Shown: positions 1-8,397 of the stretch, in pieces
Layout: each line of letters starts with the position of its first letter
How positions within the stretch are numbered: position 1 is the first letter of the stretch
NCBI GenBank assembly: GCA_945870455.1
Contig: CAMBSL010000012.1
Location: 1 to 46,062 of the forward strand
DNA: 46,062 nt
From: Pirellula staleyi DSM 6068
GTDB lineage: Bacteria; Planctomycetota; Planctomycetia; Pirellulales; Pirellulaceae
Direction: 5' to 3'
Position numbers and translations under genes: made by a program
Notes under the pieces: generated by a model
Seen by the model: the letters and a program-made list of their open reading frames with translations, nothing else
Database searches by the model: none
Told to the model about the DNA's origin: nothing

Positions 1-1101
1 GGCTGGCTGCGTTGAGCCGTTGTTTGGCGAACTTGAATAAGTGGGTGGGCCAATGGGAGTCACCGAGGTCGCGCCAGGAACATAAGGTGGTTGCATAGGA
101 GCCGCGATCGGATTGCAGTTGCCATTGGGGCAAGCATTTCCAGTAGGCGACCAAGCTGCCGTAGGAACGACACCCGACCCAACGCTTTGATTGGACCAAT
201 TCATGGCTGGAAGGCTGGTCGCGTAGCCTGGATTCTGAACAACGGAACCGTTGTAGTTTGGCTGCGAGGGGTAAATCGGTAGGCCAGGCGATTGCGGATT
301 GTAGTTCATTGTGGTTGTGGGCGGCGATGTTGCAGGCATGCCTAACGAACTACCAGATGAACCCATCGGCGCGAACGCATTTGGCTGACCATTCATGGGC
401 ATACCAACAGTTGGCACGTTCTGAAAGGGTTGTGCAACAGGAGCATACGCGTTGTTGACAGCTAAACCGGTTGGATTGTATCCTGGGCTAGTGATGGCAG
501 GCCAATTGTTTGCTTGCGATCCATACGTGCCTTGTAACGGTCGCGGGGCGATGACCGGCACCCGTTGAGCTTGATACTGATAAGATGTGCAGGGCTGGAG
601 GCTTGTAACCGTCGTGCCGTACCGCGGATCAAATGCGGTCACTGGTCGGTAGTAGGTCACAGGCGTCCGAGACCATTGGGTATCATAAGCTGCTGTCGGC
701 AGAGAACCCGCAACGGTTTGAGGAAAGCCTGGAGCGACCGAAGGGGCGTTGTTGGTTGGCGGCATCGCCCCAGCATAGTTGCCATACCCAAGTGTTTGGT
801 TTGTCGCTTGTGCAGGGTACTGGGGGGCATAGTTGGGGTATTGAGCAACATAGGAGGGAGGGCTGTAGGCGGGCAGTTGACTGCCGGCATTGGCTGCATA
901 GCTCGGTGGTACATACCCGGCGCTTGGCATAAGAGCGGTTCGCCCGTTGACTGGCACTGGCGGCCCAACAGGAACCGCTTGAGCGGGACTCCCCCACAAG
1001 CAGGAATCGCCCCATGGGCTTGCTTGGCTGGATTGAGCGTTGGCAGACGCAAAGCTTGCGGTTACGCTGATCGCCAGCAGGCGTTTAATGGATGGCTTCA
1101 T
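1..1101 (-). CDS. secreted Pro/Gln/Tyr-rich low-complexity protein (C-terminus cut by window edge)
   Basis: The minus strand is open from an ATG at 1099-1101 to base 1, so at least 367 codons are present and the stop lies outside the window. The ORF track misses it because it has no stop. The first ~22 residues (MKPSIKRLLAISVTASFASA) are a clear signal peptide. The rest is rich in Pro, Gln, Tyr, Asn, Ser and Ala, with a TPVTYYRPVTAFDPRYGT stretch and a PCTSYQYQ stretch. I recall similar YRPV/PCxSYQ segments in planctomycete secreted proteins. No enzymatic domain is visible. An extracellular or envelope structural role is possible but unproven. All plus-strand ORFs listed between 91 and 1170 are shadows of it. 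Confidence 0.8.
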   Translation of the reverse strand, partial: MKPSIKRLLAISVTASFASANAQSSQASPWGDSCLWGSPAQAVPVGPPVPVNGRTALMPSAGYVPPSYAANAGSQLPAYSPPSYVAQYPNYAPQYPAQATNQTLGYGNYAGAMPPTNNAPSVAPGFPQTVAGSLPTAAYDTQWSRTPVTYYRPVTAFDPRYGTTVTSLQPCTSYQYQAQRVPVIAPRPLQGTYGSQANNWPAITSPGYNPTGLAVNNAYAPVAQPFQNVPTVGMPMNGQPNAFAPMGSSGSSLGMPATSPPTTTMNYNPQSPGLPIYPSQPNYNGSVVQNPGYATSLPAMNWSNQSVGSGVVPTAAWSPTGNACPNGNCNPIAAPMQPPYVPGATSVTPIGPPTYSSSPNNGSTQPA

Positions 1102-1195
1102 GGCGGACGAATTCCTAGTTGTGGACTAGATGGCTTCACCAAACCGAGTTGCAGGGGATGGAGCTCATGACAAAGGTGCATCCATTTGATGCCAT

Positions 1196-2263
1196 ATGCC
1201 CGGCAGAGGTCAACCTAAACTTGACTCTATTTTTCGTAATTGGTCTTTAGAAAATCATTCCGATTCCGTTCGTATCGATCCTAACCATTGCAACGAGACC
1301 CAAATGGGCAAGCCCTCTTTACAAAAAGTTGCGATTCCGAGGCACAATCCAAAGTGGGACATCTGGTCATATCGGATAGGCTGCCCAGTTTGGGGATGTC
1401 GCAATTGGGGCGAAATCATCTACCCAAACGGCACTCCATCCGAGGACTATTTGCGTTGGTACACTCGCTTATTTCCAACGGTGGAAGGAAACAGCACATT
1501 TTATGCCGTGCCACCGAAAACAACATTTGAAAAATGGCGTGACGCGTCCGCAGATACGTTTCAGTTCAGCTTCAAGTTCCCGCGGAAAATCTCGCATGAA
1601 CTCAAGCTAACGCGATGCGACGACGAGCTGAAGCAATGGCTTGATTGCTTATCTGTATTGTATGAGAGCGGACGACTTGGCCCGACGTTCCTCCAGCTCG
1701 CCCCGTCATTTTCTTTCGCCCATTGCTCCCAGCTTGAACTTTTTTTGAAGCAGTTGCCGCGTGGATGGCCCTGGGCTGTTGAAGTGCGACACCAAGATTG
1801 GTTTGATAACGGAGTATGCGAAGCCAGACTAGATGATTTGCTGAGACAGCATCGCATTGACCGCGTACTTTTCGACTCTCGCCCACTCAATTCAAATTCC
1901 GCATCGGACGAAACGGAGCAAGCGTCACAAAGCAGAAAACCCAAGAGCCCGTTTCGAATTACGGTCACCGGCAAACGGCCTATGGTTCGACTGATAGGAC
2001 GCAACAAAGCCGCCGAAGTAACGAATTACTGGGAATCCTGGGCCGAGCAGATTGCAGAGTGGATATGCGATGGTTACCAACCGTGGATATTCACCCATGC
2101 GCCGGACGACAAGTTCGCTCCAGGTTTGGCGAGATTGCTTCACGAGTTCGTAAGGTTGCGTCTGCCCGATTTGGCTGAGTTGCCGGGATTAAACTCGATC
2201 GATCTGGCGGGCATCGTCGGCACGAACGAAGAACCAAAAATGAGACAACTGCCGTTGTTTTGA
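1196..2263 (+). CDS. DUF72 (YecE-like) family protein
   Basis: The protein has the DUF72 hallmarks: a strand near GCPVWGCRNWGEIIYP, then YTRLFPTVEGNSTFYAVP followed by TFEKW and FKFPRKISHELKL, and later WPWAVEVRHQDWF. DUF72 proteins are TIM-barrel proteins of unknown biochemical activity, sometimes found near nucleic-acid or metal functions. At 355 residues it is longer than typical members (~240-300), partly through about 45 unconserved N-terminal residues. An internal ATG at 1304 (MGKPSLQ) is an equally good start, and neither start has a strong ribosome binding site. It stands alone, divergent from the upstream secreted protein and convergent with the DUF2617-like gene 46 bases downstream. 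Confidence 0.85.
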   Translation: MPGRGQPKLDSIFRNWSLENHSDSVRIDPNHCNETQMGKPSLQKVAIPRHNPKWDIWSYRIGCPVWGCRNWGEIIYPNGTPSEDYLRWYTRLFPTVEGNSTFYAVPPKTTFEKWRDASADTFQFSFKFPRKISHELKLTRCDDELKQWLDCLSVLYESGRLGPTFLQLAPSFSFAHCSQLELFLKQLPRGWPWAVEVRHQDWFDNGVCEARLDDLLRQHRIDRVLFDSRPLNSNSASDETEQASQSRKPKSPFRITVTGKRPMVRLIGRNKAAEVTNYWESWAEQIAEWICDGYQPWIFTHAPDDKFAPGLARLLHEFVRLRLPDLAELPGLNSIDLAGIVGTNEEPKMRQLPLF

Positions 2264-2309
2264 AGGCTGTCACGGCCATTCGATTCAAGTCTCTGGCTCG
2301 ATAACCGCG

Positions 2310-2849
2310 TTAGCCTGCGCAGAATGTGGTTGTCGATTTGACGATCGAGCAATCATCAGGGAACGTGTGGAAAGCCTGTATCGATAGCTGACGGTCCATT
2401 TCTTCCACGTGCATGAAGCTGACAGCACCAAATGCAATTCGTCCGCTCGAATCAAATGAGTGCACCAGTTCATTTTCGCACTGGCTGGATTGGAGTTGAT
2501 TGTGCACCATCCAAAACATGTCCGTTGAAACATGCTCTAGCTCATACTGAGCGTGATACGAGACACCGAGTTTACCTTCGATCTGCTCCAGCCCTTTACC
2601 CTTGAGATTCGCTCCGACGATTCGGCGTTTTTGAGGCAATAGTTGGTGAGCTGAACAAACAACCTCAGTCATGACTACCGATCGACTATTGAACGTGACC
2701 ATGTGGCCATCGCTTGTGATGTCGATTTTTGCCGAGTACTTGCTTCGCTCAATGGTTCGACTTCGATGGATACTGAATAGCTCAGGATGAATCGATCTTC
2801 CAAAAACGTAGAAAGCATGTTCGGCAACAGTCGGTCGAATCGATATCAC
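2310..2849 (-). CDS. DUF2617-like conserved protein
   Basis: This 179-residue protein opens with MISIRPTVAEHAFYVFGRSIHPELF, which I recognise from planctomycete and actinobacterial DUF2617 proteins. No catalytic motif or signal peptide is visible. His, Cys and acidic residues recur (VVCSAHQLL, HAQYELEHVS, SQCENELVHSFD), but metal binding would be a guess. It is transcribed alone, convergent with the DUF72 gene. A promoter candidate sits about 45 bases upstream of the start. The family assignment is from memory of the N-terminal motif and should be checked with a profile search. Confidence 0.6.
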   Translation of the reverse strand: MISIRPTVAEHAFYVFGRSIHPELFSIHRSRTIERSKYSAKIDITSDGHMVTFNSRSVVMTEVVCSAHQLLPQKRRIVGANLKGKGLEQIEGKLGVSYHAQYELEHVSTDMFWMVHNQLQSSQCENELVHSFDSSGRIAFGAVSFMHVEEMDRQLSIQAFHTFPDDCSIVKSTTTFCAG

Positions 2850-2897
2850 GAGAGGTAACCTTGCTTTGTGGGATTAGAGGTTGGATGAGGGGGCGGG

Positions 2898-2927
2898 ATT
2901 ATAGTCCCAGAATTATGTCTTAACCAA
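2898..2927 (-). promoter_or_regulatory. sigma-70-like promoter candidate for the DUF2617-like gene
   Basis: On the minus strand a perfect TATAAT lies at 2898-2903, with TTGGTT at 2922-2927 and an 18-base spacer. Transcription would begin near 2891, giving a leader of about 40 bases before the ATG at 2849. The -35 match is only 3 of 6, so this rests mainly on the -10 box and the position. Confidence 0.4.
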
Positions 2928-3020
2928 GATCAACTTTGCAACTTTTTCAAATAGTTTCTTTTTCCACAAACTCTGGGGAGTGGTGTTGACATGCGCGTTG
3001 AGATCGCTTTTTGTCGAGCA

Positions 3021-3062
3021 GCAGACTTGGTTATGCAGACTTGGTTATGCAGACTTGTTTAT
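3021..3062. repeat. 14-bp tandem repeat, three copies
   Basis: GCAGACTTGGTTAT occurs twice head to tail and a third time with one change (GCAGACTTGTTTAT). The array lies in the gap between the divergent DUF2617-like and glgA genes. Its right edge creates a TATACT hexamer (3060-3065) that could act as a -10 box for glgA, although no good -35 is correctly spaced. The rest of 2850-3256 holds only an upstream TTGACA (2986-2991) and the inverted repeat at 3074-3114. Confidence 0.85.
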
Positions 3063-3073
3063 ACTGGTCGGGA

Positions 3074-3114
3074 GAGGCTCCAGTCGAACCAACGCCAAGT
3101 GGGGATGGAGCCTC
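3074..3114. repeat. inverted repeat upstream of glgA
   Basis: GAGGCTCCA at 3074-3082 is complementary to TGGAGCCTC at 3106-3114, giving a perfect 9-bp stem with a 23-base loop. It lies about 140 bases upstream of glgA and has no T-run, so an intrinsic terminator is unlikely. It could be a folded leader or an intergenic repeat remnant. Confidence 0.55.
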
Positions 3115-3256
3115 GCGCCTCGCACTCTCAATGGAAACGACATGATGCTTGTTTGAAACCATCCGCCTGAGTGATCGGATCGAATTGAATCTGGTATCAT
3201 CCTAGGGTTAGGCAAAACCCTACCACGAAGAACTCCAACTACGAAGATGACAAACC

Positions 3257-4747
3257 ATGAATGTGGTGATGGCTGCAGCGGAAGCGATTCCATTTGCAAA
3301 AACCGGTGGGCTTGCGGACGTATGCGGTTCGCTACCAATCAAACTCGCGGAGCAAGGACATCGTTGCAGTCTTTTTATACCCGCGTACAAACGTGCGCTT
3401 CACAGCGGTTTACCAATCTCGGATACGCATGTTTCGTTTGTCGTGGATTTAGCTGGCAAGCTAATGTCGGCTCGCATCCTGAAGACAACTCTCGGAAACG
3501 GCACCGTCGATGTCTACTTGGTGGACCAACCGCTGTACTTTGACCGAGAACAACTCTACGGAGATGAACATGGTGACTTCCGCGACAACTCCGAACGATT
3601 CAGCTTTTTTTCAAGATGTGTTGTCGAATCGATTGAACGATTGCGGTTGCCTGTGGATATCATCCATTGTCACGACTGGCAAGCGGGTCTGATTCCCGCA
3701 TACCACAAAACCAATTTTGGAAATCTCCAATGGTATGGCAACGCGGCCTCAGTGATGACCATTCACAACATGGCATACCAAGGTCGCTTCTGGCAGTACG
3801 ACATGAATCTAACGGGATTGGATTGGCGGTACTTTAATTGGCAGCAAATGGAGTTTTTTGGCGACTTGAATATGCTCAAAACAGGAATTGCGTTCGCAGA
3901 TGTCGTTACGACCGTGAGCCCTTCCTATGCCAAGGAAATTCAAATGCCAGCCCATGGGTGCGGACTGGACGGTGCCCTCAGAGCCAAAGGAAATCGATTA
4001 TCGGGGATCGTTAACGGCGTCGACTACAATGTATGGGATCCACGGATTGACAAGAACGTCGCGAAGAACTTCGGCCAAGAAAACTGGAGAGAAGGAAAAA
4101 TCGCCTGCAAACAAGATCTGCAACGCGAGTTCAGATTGCCCGACCGAGCCGACGTGCCGCTTGTCGGTCTGATCGGGCGACTCGCGGAACAAAAAGGCTG
4201 GGATCTTGTCAAACCATTGCTCGAAGCAATCGTGGACACGGCGGACATCCAGTGGGTTATTTTGGGAAATGGTGAAGCGCGTTTTGCAGACGCGCTCATG
4301 GAATTGGCGCGAAGACGTCCCGACAGAGTGGGGGTGCGGTTGGAGTTTTCGGATTCATTGGCCCACAAAATCGAAGCCGGAAGCGATATGTTTCTTATGC
4401 CGAGTCGATACGAACCTTGCGGCTTGAATCAGTTGTACTCATTGCGATACGGAACAGTCCCCATAGTCCATGCTACTGGAGGTCTAATCGATACTGTCAA
4501 CAACTACAGCGATGCAAGCGCTGCCGTGGGTGTTGAGAACGGGTTTTCGTTTCAGAATTACGATCTTGATTCGCTCAAACAATGTGTCCTGAGAGCCGTT
4601 GATATTTACTCGCGTGAACCTCATGTTTGGGATAAACTAGTCGGAACAGGTATGTCGCAGGATTGGTCATGGACCAACAGCGCTACCGCTTACGAATCCG
4701 CGTACCGACGTGCTCGCGAGCTAGCAGCAATCGATGGTAGGCTCTAA
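3257..4747 (+). CDS. glgA: glycogen (starch) synthase, GT5 family
   Basis: GlgA transfers glucose from ADP-glucose (in some lineages UDP-glucose) to the non-reducing end of a growing alpha-1,4-glucan in the cytoplasm. The N-terminus AEAIPFAKTGGLADV carries the KTGGL motif (K15) that contacts the sugar nucleotide. HCHDWQAGLIPAY, TIHNMAYQG and, near residue 384, SRYEPCGLNQLYSLRYGT with the acceptor-loop glutamate are all present. At 496 residues it has the normal family length (~480), both Rossmann domains look complete, and the start matches the family. The GalT-family gene follows almost immediately, so the two are probably co-transcribed. Confidence 0.95.
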   Translation: MNVVMAAAEAIPFAKTGGLADVCGSLPIKLAEQGHRCSLFIPAYKRALHSGLPISDTHVSFVVDLAGKLMSARILKTTLGNGTVDVYLVDQPLYFDREQLYGDEHGDFRDNSERFSFFSRCVVESIERLRLPVDIIHCHDWQAGLIPAYHKTNFGNLQWYGNAASVMTIHNMAYQGRFWQYDMNLTGLDWRYFNWQQMEFFGDLNMLKTGIAFADVVTTVSPSYAKEIQMPAHGCGLDGALRAKGNRLSGIVNGVDYNVWDPRIDKNVAKNFGQENWREGKIACKQDLQREFRLPDRADVPLVGLIGRLAEQKGWDLVKPLLEAIVDTADIQWVILGNGEARFADALMELARRRPDRVGVRLEFSDSLAHKIEAGSDMFLMPSRYEPCGLNQLYSLRYGTVPIVHATGGLIDTVNNYSDASAAVGVENGFSFQNYDLDSLKQCVLRAVDIYSREPHVWDKLVGTGMSQDWSWTNSATAYESAYRRARELAAIDGRL

Positions 4748-4763
4748 AGAACCGACGATTGTC

Positions 4764-5915
4764 ATGAATGAAACTCGATACGACTGGTTGTCTGATAGAT
4801 GGGTAATCTTCGCTCCCAATCGTGACGAACGCCCCAATGAGTTTGGTCCGACGAAAAAAGCTTTACCAAAAGAACATTTGGCATGTCCATTCTGTTCTGG
4901 CTCCGAGCACGAAACCCCCGAGCCAACGCTTGTTTTGCCGGAAATCGATTTCGACGAAACCTCTATGAATCGCAAGGCCGACCCAGGCAAACGGATCGCA
5001 CCGGCTTGGCAAGTCAGGGTTGTTCCAAACAAGTTTCCAGCGATACCTCGTTTCTCAAACGAGCATGTTGATGGCGTTCGCGAGATGTCTTCCATCGGCG
5101 AAGCATATCACGGCGAAATGTCCGCGAACGGCACGATGCGTAATCGGCAACAGTATCCACCACGCCAATCGCAGATGCTGGCAGCCGATCACTTGTTCCA
5201 AAAGCACATGCCGAGCGGAGCCCACGAAGTCATTATTGAGTCCCCAACGCACATTGACAGCATTACCTCGTTACCGGCTGATCATATCGCGATCATCTTC
5301 GAAGCGTACCGACGACGTCTGAATCATTGGCGAGCCCAACGCGATCTCAAATACGCGTTGATATTCAAGAACTATGGAGCGGATGCTGGCGCGTCACTTT
5401 ATCATTCCCACAGCCAGCTTATCAGTCTGGACTTTGTCCCGTGCGACATCGAGCGGACAAACGACCGAATGACTTTGTACCATCAACGATTTGGGAGCTG
5501 CTATATTTGTCATCTTGTGGCGGAGGAGGACGAACGCCAAGAACGGATTTTGTATTCTTCTGAGAATTTCGTAGCGATGTGCCCGTTTGCATCTCGGTTT
5601 CCTTACAGCTTCTCGATTATTCCTCGAATGCACCGAAGCCGATATGAGGAGATTGGGCAGGGCGAACTTCACGAACTCTCCTTGGCCGTGAAAGCTACAC
5701 TCTCCGCCTTGGAATCAGCTCACCCATCCGCAGCGTATAACTTCGTTTTGCAAACGAGTCCGTTCCAAGGTGGAAATGAAGAGTCCTTTCACTGGCGATT
5801 GCGAGTCATTCCAAGGCTGAGCAAGATTGCAGGATTCGAATGGGGTTCCGCTTGCTTCATCAATACAGTCACTCCAGAATACGCAGCGCGTGTGCTCCGC
5901 GATCATTTGGAATGA
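4764..5915 (+). CDS. galT: galactose-1-phosphate uridylyltransferase family protein (possibly ADP-glucose phosphorylase-like)
   Basis: This HIT-superfamily nucleotidyl transferase moves a nucleotidyl group between sugar phosphates through a histidine intermediate. Numbered from 4764, CPFC (41-44) and CYIC (246-249) are likely zinc ligands, and the active-site motif is HSHSQ (214-218) rather than the HPH of classical GalT. The ending HWRLRVIPRL and CFINTVTPE also fit the family. I prefer the ATG at 4764 over 4734 because MNETRYDWLSDRWVIFAPNR matches family N-termini; the earlier start would overlap glgA by 14 bases. No other Leloir-pathway gene is nearby. The pairing with glgA and the HSH motif make an ADP-glucose-handling role plausible, so the gene symbol denotes the family only. 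Confidence 0.8.
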   Translation: MNETRYDWLSDRWVIFAPNRDERPNEFGPTKKALPKEHLACPFCSGSEHETPEPTLVLPEIDFDETSMNRKADPGKRIAPAWQVRVVPNKFPAIPRFSNEHVDGVREMSSIGEAYHGEMSANGTMRNRQQYPPRQSQMLAADHLFQKHMPSGAHEVIIESPTHIDSITSLPADHIAIIFEAYRRRLNHWRAQRDLKYALIFKNYGADAGASLYHSHSQLISLDFVPCDIERTNDRMTLYHQRFGSCYICHLVAEEDERQERILYSSENFVAMCPFASRFPYSFSIIPRMHRSRYEEIGQGELHELSLAVKATLSALESAHPSAAYNFVLQTSPFQGGNEESFHWRLRVIPRLSKIAGFEWGSACFINTVTPEYAARVLRDHLE

Positions 5916-5919
5916 AGCC

Positions 5920-7251
5920 ATGAAGTGGGACTGGTCTATTGATGGATGGATCATCGTGGCGGGCGCCCTGTGTGCGATCGCTGCGTCGTTGCTTGGGAAC
6001 TTTCTAGTTCTTCGACGTCTTAGTCTGATGGGAGATGCGATCAGCCATTCGGTTTTGCCGGGGATTGCAGCCGCTTTTCTTTTCACGGGACATCGCGGTT
6101 CTTGGGTGGTTTTGATGGGCGCCGCTGTCATGGGACTCGTCACCGTATGGCTTACGGAATTCGTTCGCAAGGTTGGCAAAGTCGAAGAGAGCGCGTCGAT
6201 CGGCGTTGTCTTTACGTCGTTGTTCGCTATCGGCTTAGTGATGATGGTTCGGGGAGGAGACAAGACCGACTTGGACCCTTCATGCGTTCTCTACGGAAAC
6301 CTTGAAACGATTATTCTCGATACGGTCGCCACTCCGCTGGGAAACGTTCCACGCGTGGTTTTGACACTGATGGGAATTTGCGTACTCAATGCAACCGCCA
6401 TTGTCGGGCTTTACAAGCAATGGCAGCTCTCGACCTTCGACCCGCTTTTGTCGCAAGCGCAGGGCATTCACCCAACGTTGTTTCATTATATTCTGGCATC
6501 CTTGGTAGCCATCACATGCATTGCAAGCTTCGAAGCCGTCGGCAATATTTTGGTGGTTGCGATGTTGGTCGTGCCCGCCGCCACGGCCTTTTTATTGTGC
6601 AAAAGACTGAGTTCGATGATCGTAACCAGCGCGTTGGTCGGCGCCGTTTCGGCAGTCGCTGGCCATTTGCTAGCGATATCGGTGCCGGTTGCATTTGGAT
6701 TGCGATCGGTCAATTCGGCTGCCATGATTGCAGTAGCTTGCGGTTTTTTTCTTGTCTTGGCAGTCTGCGTTAGCCCCAAAGCGGGAGTCCTTAGTCGATG
6801 GATCTCAAGTGGCCGCATTGCCCGCAAGATATTGGGGGATGATGTGTTGGCGCTGTTATATCGCCGAGCGGAAACATGGCCATCCTCTAGTTTCCAGGGA
6901 ACGACCGGGCCGGAGTTTTCGCTTTCGGAAACTGCCCTCAAACTTGGAGTTTCTCGTAAAAAGATGCGTTCGGTCGCGAATGAATTGGTACGACTCGGTT
7001 GGCTCAATTCGTCGTCATCCACGATTGCCTTGACCGATGATGGTCGGCGTGTCGCGCAAAATTTGGTTCGTTCCCATCGGCTTTGGGAGCAATACATGTC
7101 GGTCGAAATGAATGTGAGCGATTCACGCTTGCATGCACAAGCGGAGTCGTTGGAGCACTTTACAAGTCCGTCGATGCGTGGCAAGCTAGATGCCGAAACC
7201 GGGCAATCGGCGTTAGACCCGCACGGACGAAGTATACCACCCGAAGGCTAG
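5920..7251 (+). CDS. ABC-3 family metal permease fused to an MntR/DtxR-like metal-sensor domain
   Basis: Residues ~10-290 form the multi-span ABC-3 permease of Mn/Zn/Fe importers, with typical segments LGNFLVLRRLSLMGDAISHS, ESASIGVVFTSLFAIGL and EAVGNILVVAMLVVPAATA. After a short linker, residues ~305-380 form a winged helix (ALKLGVSRKKMRSVANELVR, IALTDDGRRVA). The end resembles the DtxR/MntR dimerization domain: SHRLWEQYM, then AESLEHFTSP, then LDPHGRSIP. The ExxEH pattern fits MntR better than DtxR, which has a Cys at the first position. The ATG at 5920 follows the GalT stop by 4 bases; the track start at 5827 would extend into that gene. No cognate ATPase or binding protein is in the window. 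Confidence 0.88.
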   Translation: MKWDWSIDGWIIVAGALCAIAASLLGNFLVLRRLSLMGDAISHSVLPGIAAAFLFTGHRGSWVVLMGAAVMGLVTVWLTEFVRKVGKVEESASIGVVFTSLFAIGLVMMVRGGDKTDLDPSCVLYGNLETIILDTVATPLGNVPRVVLTLMGICVLNATAIVGLYKQWQLSTFDPLLSQAQGIHPTLFHYILASLVAITCIASFEAVGNILVVAMLVVPAATAFLLCKRLSSMIVTSALVGAVSAVAGHLLAISVPVAFGLRSVNSAAMIAVACGFFLVLAVCVSPKAGVLSRWISSGRIARKILGDDVLALLYRRAETWPSSSFQGTTGPEFSLSETALKLGVSRKKMRSVANELVRLGWLNSSSSTIALTDDGRRVAQNLVRSHRLWEQYMSVEMNVSDSRLHAQAESLEHFTSPSMRGKLDAETGQSALDPHGRSIPPEG

Positions 7252-7262
7252 CGAATCGTTGA

Positions 7263-8345
7263 ATGGTTGACTCACTTACCAAAATCAAGTGGCTTGGGAG
7301 AATTGTTTTTGCCGTCCTATTTGGCCTGGTCCCCTCGTGCCCGCATTTGCAAGCGCAGACGGCCCAAAAGGACGAGGACAATGAATCCGATCAAGAAGGG
7401 TACGATTTGAAAAAAGACGCCAAACCATGGAATATCCAACTCGCCACGCTTGGAGGCAAACAATTCTGGACGGATCACCGTTGGTGGAATGGATATCGCG
7501 TTCAATTCAATAGCACGCTCGACCACTGGCGACTTCTCGACCCTAAGTCGGTTCGAAGAGCTTGGGGTGGACAGCAGGCCATGCTAGAAGAATTGGATCG
7601 CATCGTTAAGACCACGACGCCATCGACGGAGACTACGGAAGTTGTTTTGCTTGTGCACGGATTGATGCGCTCGGCGGAAAGCATGAAGCCGATCGAGACA
7701 GAGTTACGCCGGGTAGATGCGCAAGCCAATACGATTGACCCAACAAACCTAGTGCATCGAACGGCGATACTCTTTTCGTACGCAAGCACACGCGATCCAA
7801 TATCGACTCATGCTGCGGCCTTGCGTGAATTGGTGGAAAATCTGCCCGGCAAGCCTCGCATCAGTTTTGTTGGGCATAGTTTGGGAAATATTGTTTTTCG
7901 TCATGCGATTGGTGACTGGCAAAGGAATGGAGACCCGTGTCAAGTTCTCGCGAGACTCAATCGCGCAGTGATGCTTGGGCCACCCAACCAGGGTTCGGCA
8001 TTTGCCAAGAGTCTTTCGCGTTTAGGCCTTTTCAAAATCATCACGGGTAATTCGGGCATGCAGCTTGGTCCAGCATGGGAAGACTTTGGTCATGCACTCG
8101 GCACCCCCCCATGCCCGTTTGCGATCGTGGCTGGAAATATATCGAAGAGCCCTATTCAGAACCCGCTTTTAACTGGAGCAAGTGACGGAGTCGTTACCCT
8201 AGAGGAAGCGACATTGGACGGGATGGCCGAGATCGTACAGGTTCCCGTGCTTCATTCCTTTCTTATGAGTGACACAACGGTCGTGAAAGCAGCCGTATCA
8301 TTTCTCTCCGGTACGGGGCTGAATGTGGCGCTCGAACGAAAATAA
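7263..8345 (+). CDS. secreted alpha/beta-hydrolase (lipase/esterase-like)
   Basis: The N-terminus has a hydrophobic signal-like segment (WLGRIVFAVLFGLVPSC, ~10-26) ending near LQAQT, so export is likely. The SC pair might be a lipobox variant but is not convincing. The catalytic core shows VVLLVHGLMRS (~127-137) with the oxyanion HG, the nucleophile elbow GHSLG (204-208, Ser206), a probable acid in GASDGVVTLEEA (Asp308) and a probable catalytic His in VPVLHSFLMSD (His331). The triad is thus complete. Substrate is unknown; a lipid or ester is the usual guess. The gene lies 11 bases after the permease and abuts the DUF3253 gene, so it probably shares their transcript. Confidence 0.82.
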   Translation: MVDSLTKIKWLGRIVFAVLFGLVPSCPHLQAQTAQKDEDNESDQEGYDLKKDAKPWNIQLATLGGKQFWTDHRWWNGYRVQFNSTLDHWRLLDPKSVRRAWGGQQAMLEELDRIVKTTTPSTETTEVVLLVHGLMRSAESMKPIETELRRVDAQANTIDPTNLVHRTAILFSYASTRDPISTHAAALRELVENLPGKPRISFVGHSLGNIVFRHAIGDWQRNGDPCQVLARLNRAVMLGPPNQGSAFAKSLSRLGLFKIITGNSGMQLGPAWEDFGHALGTPPCPFAIVAGNISKSPIQNPLLTGASDGVVTLEEATLDGMAEIVQVPVLHSFLMSDTTVVKAAVSFLSGTGLNVALERK

Positions 8346-8397
8346 TCGGATTCGAGTTGCCCCGCGACTCACACACAATAAAAAAAGAACGACTGCT

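Noticed and set aside
565-1170. 201-residue plus-strand ORF and neighbours 91..458, 633..932
   Set aside because: They are antisense shadows of the minus-strand secreted protein, with basic/Cys/Trp-rich random composition.
3045-3338. 97-residue minus-strand ORF across the glgA start
   Set aside because: It overlaps the conserved glgA N-terminus and covers intergenic repeats; composition is unlike a conserved protein.
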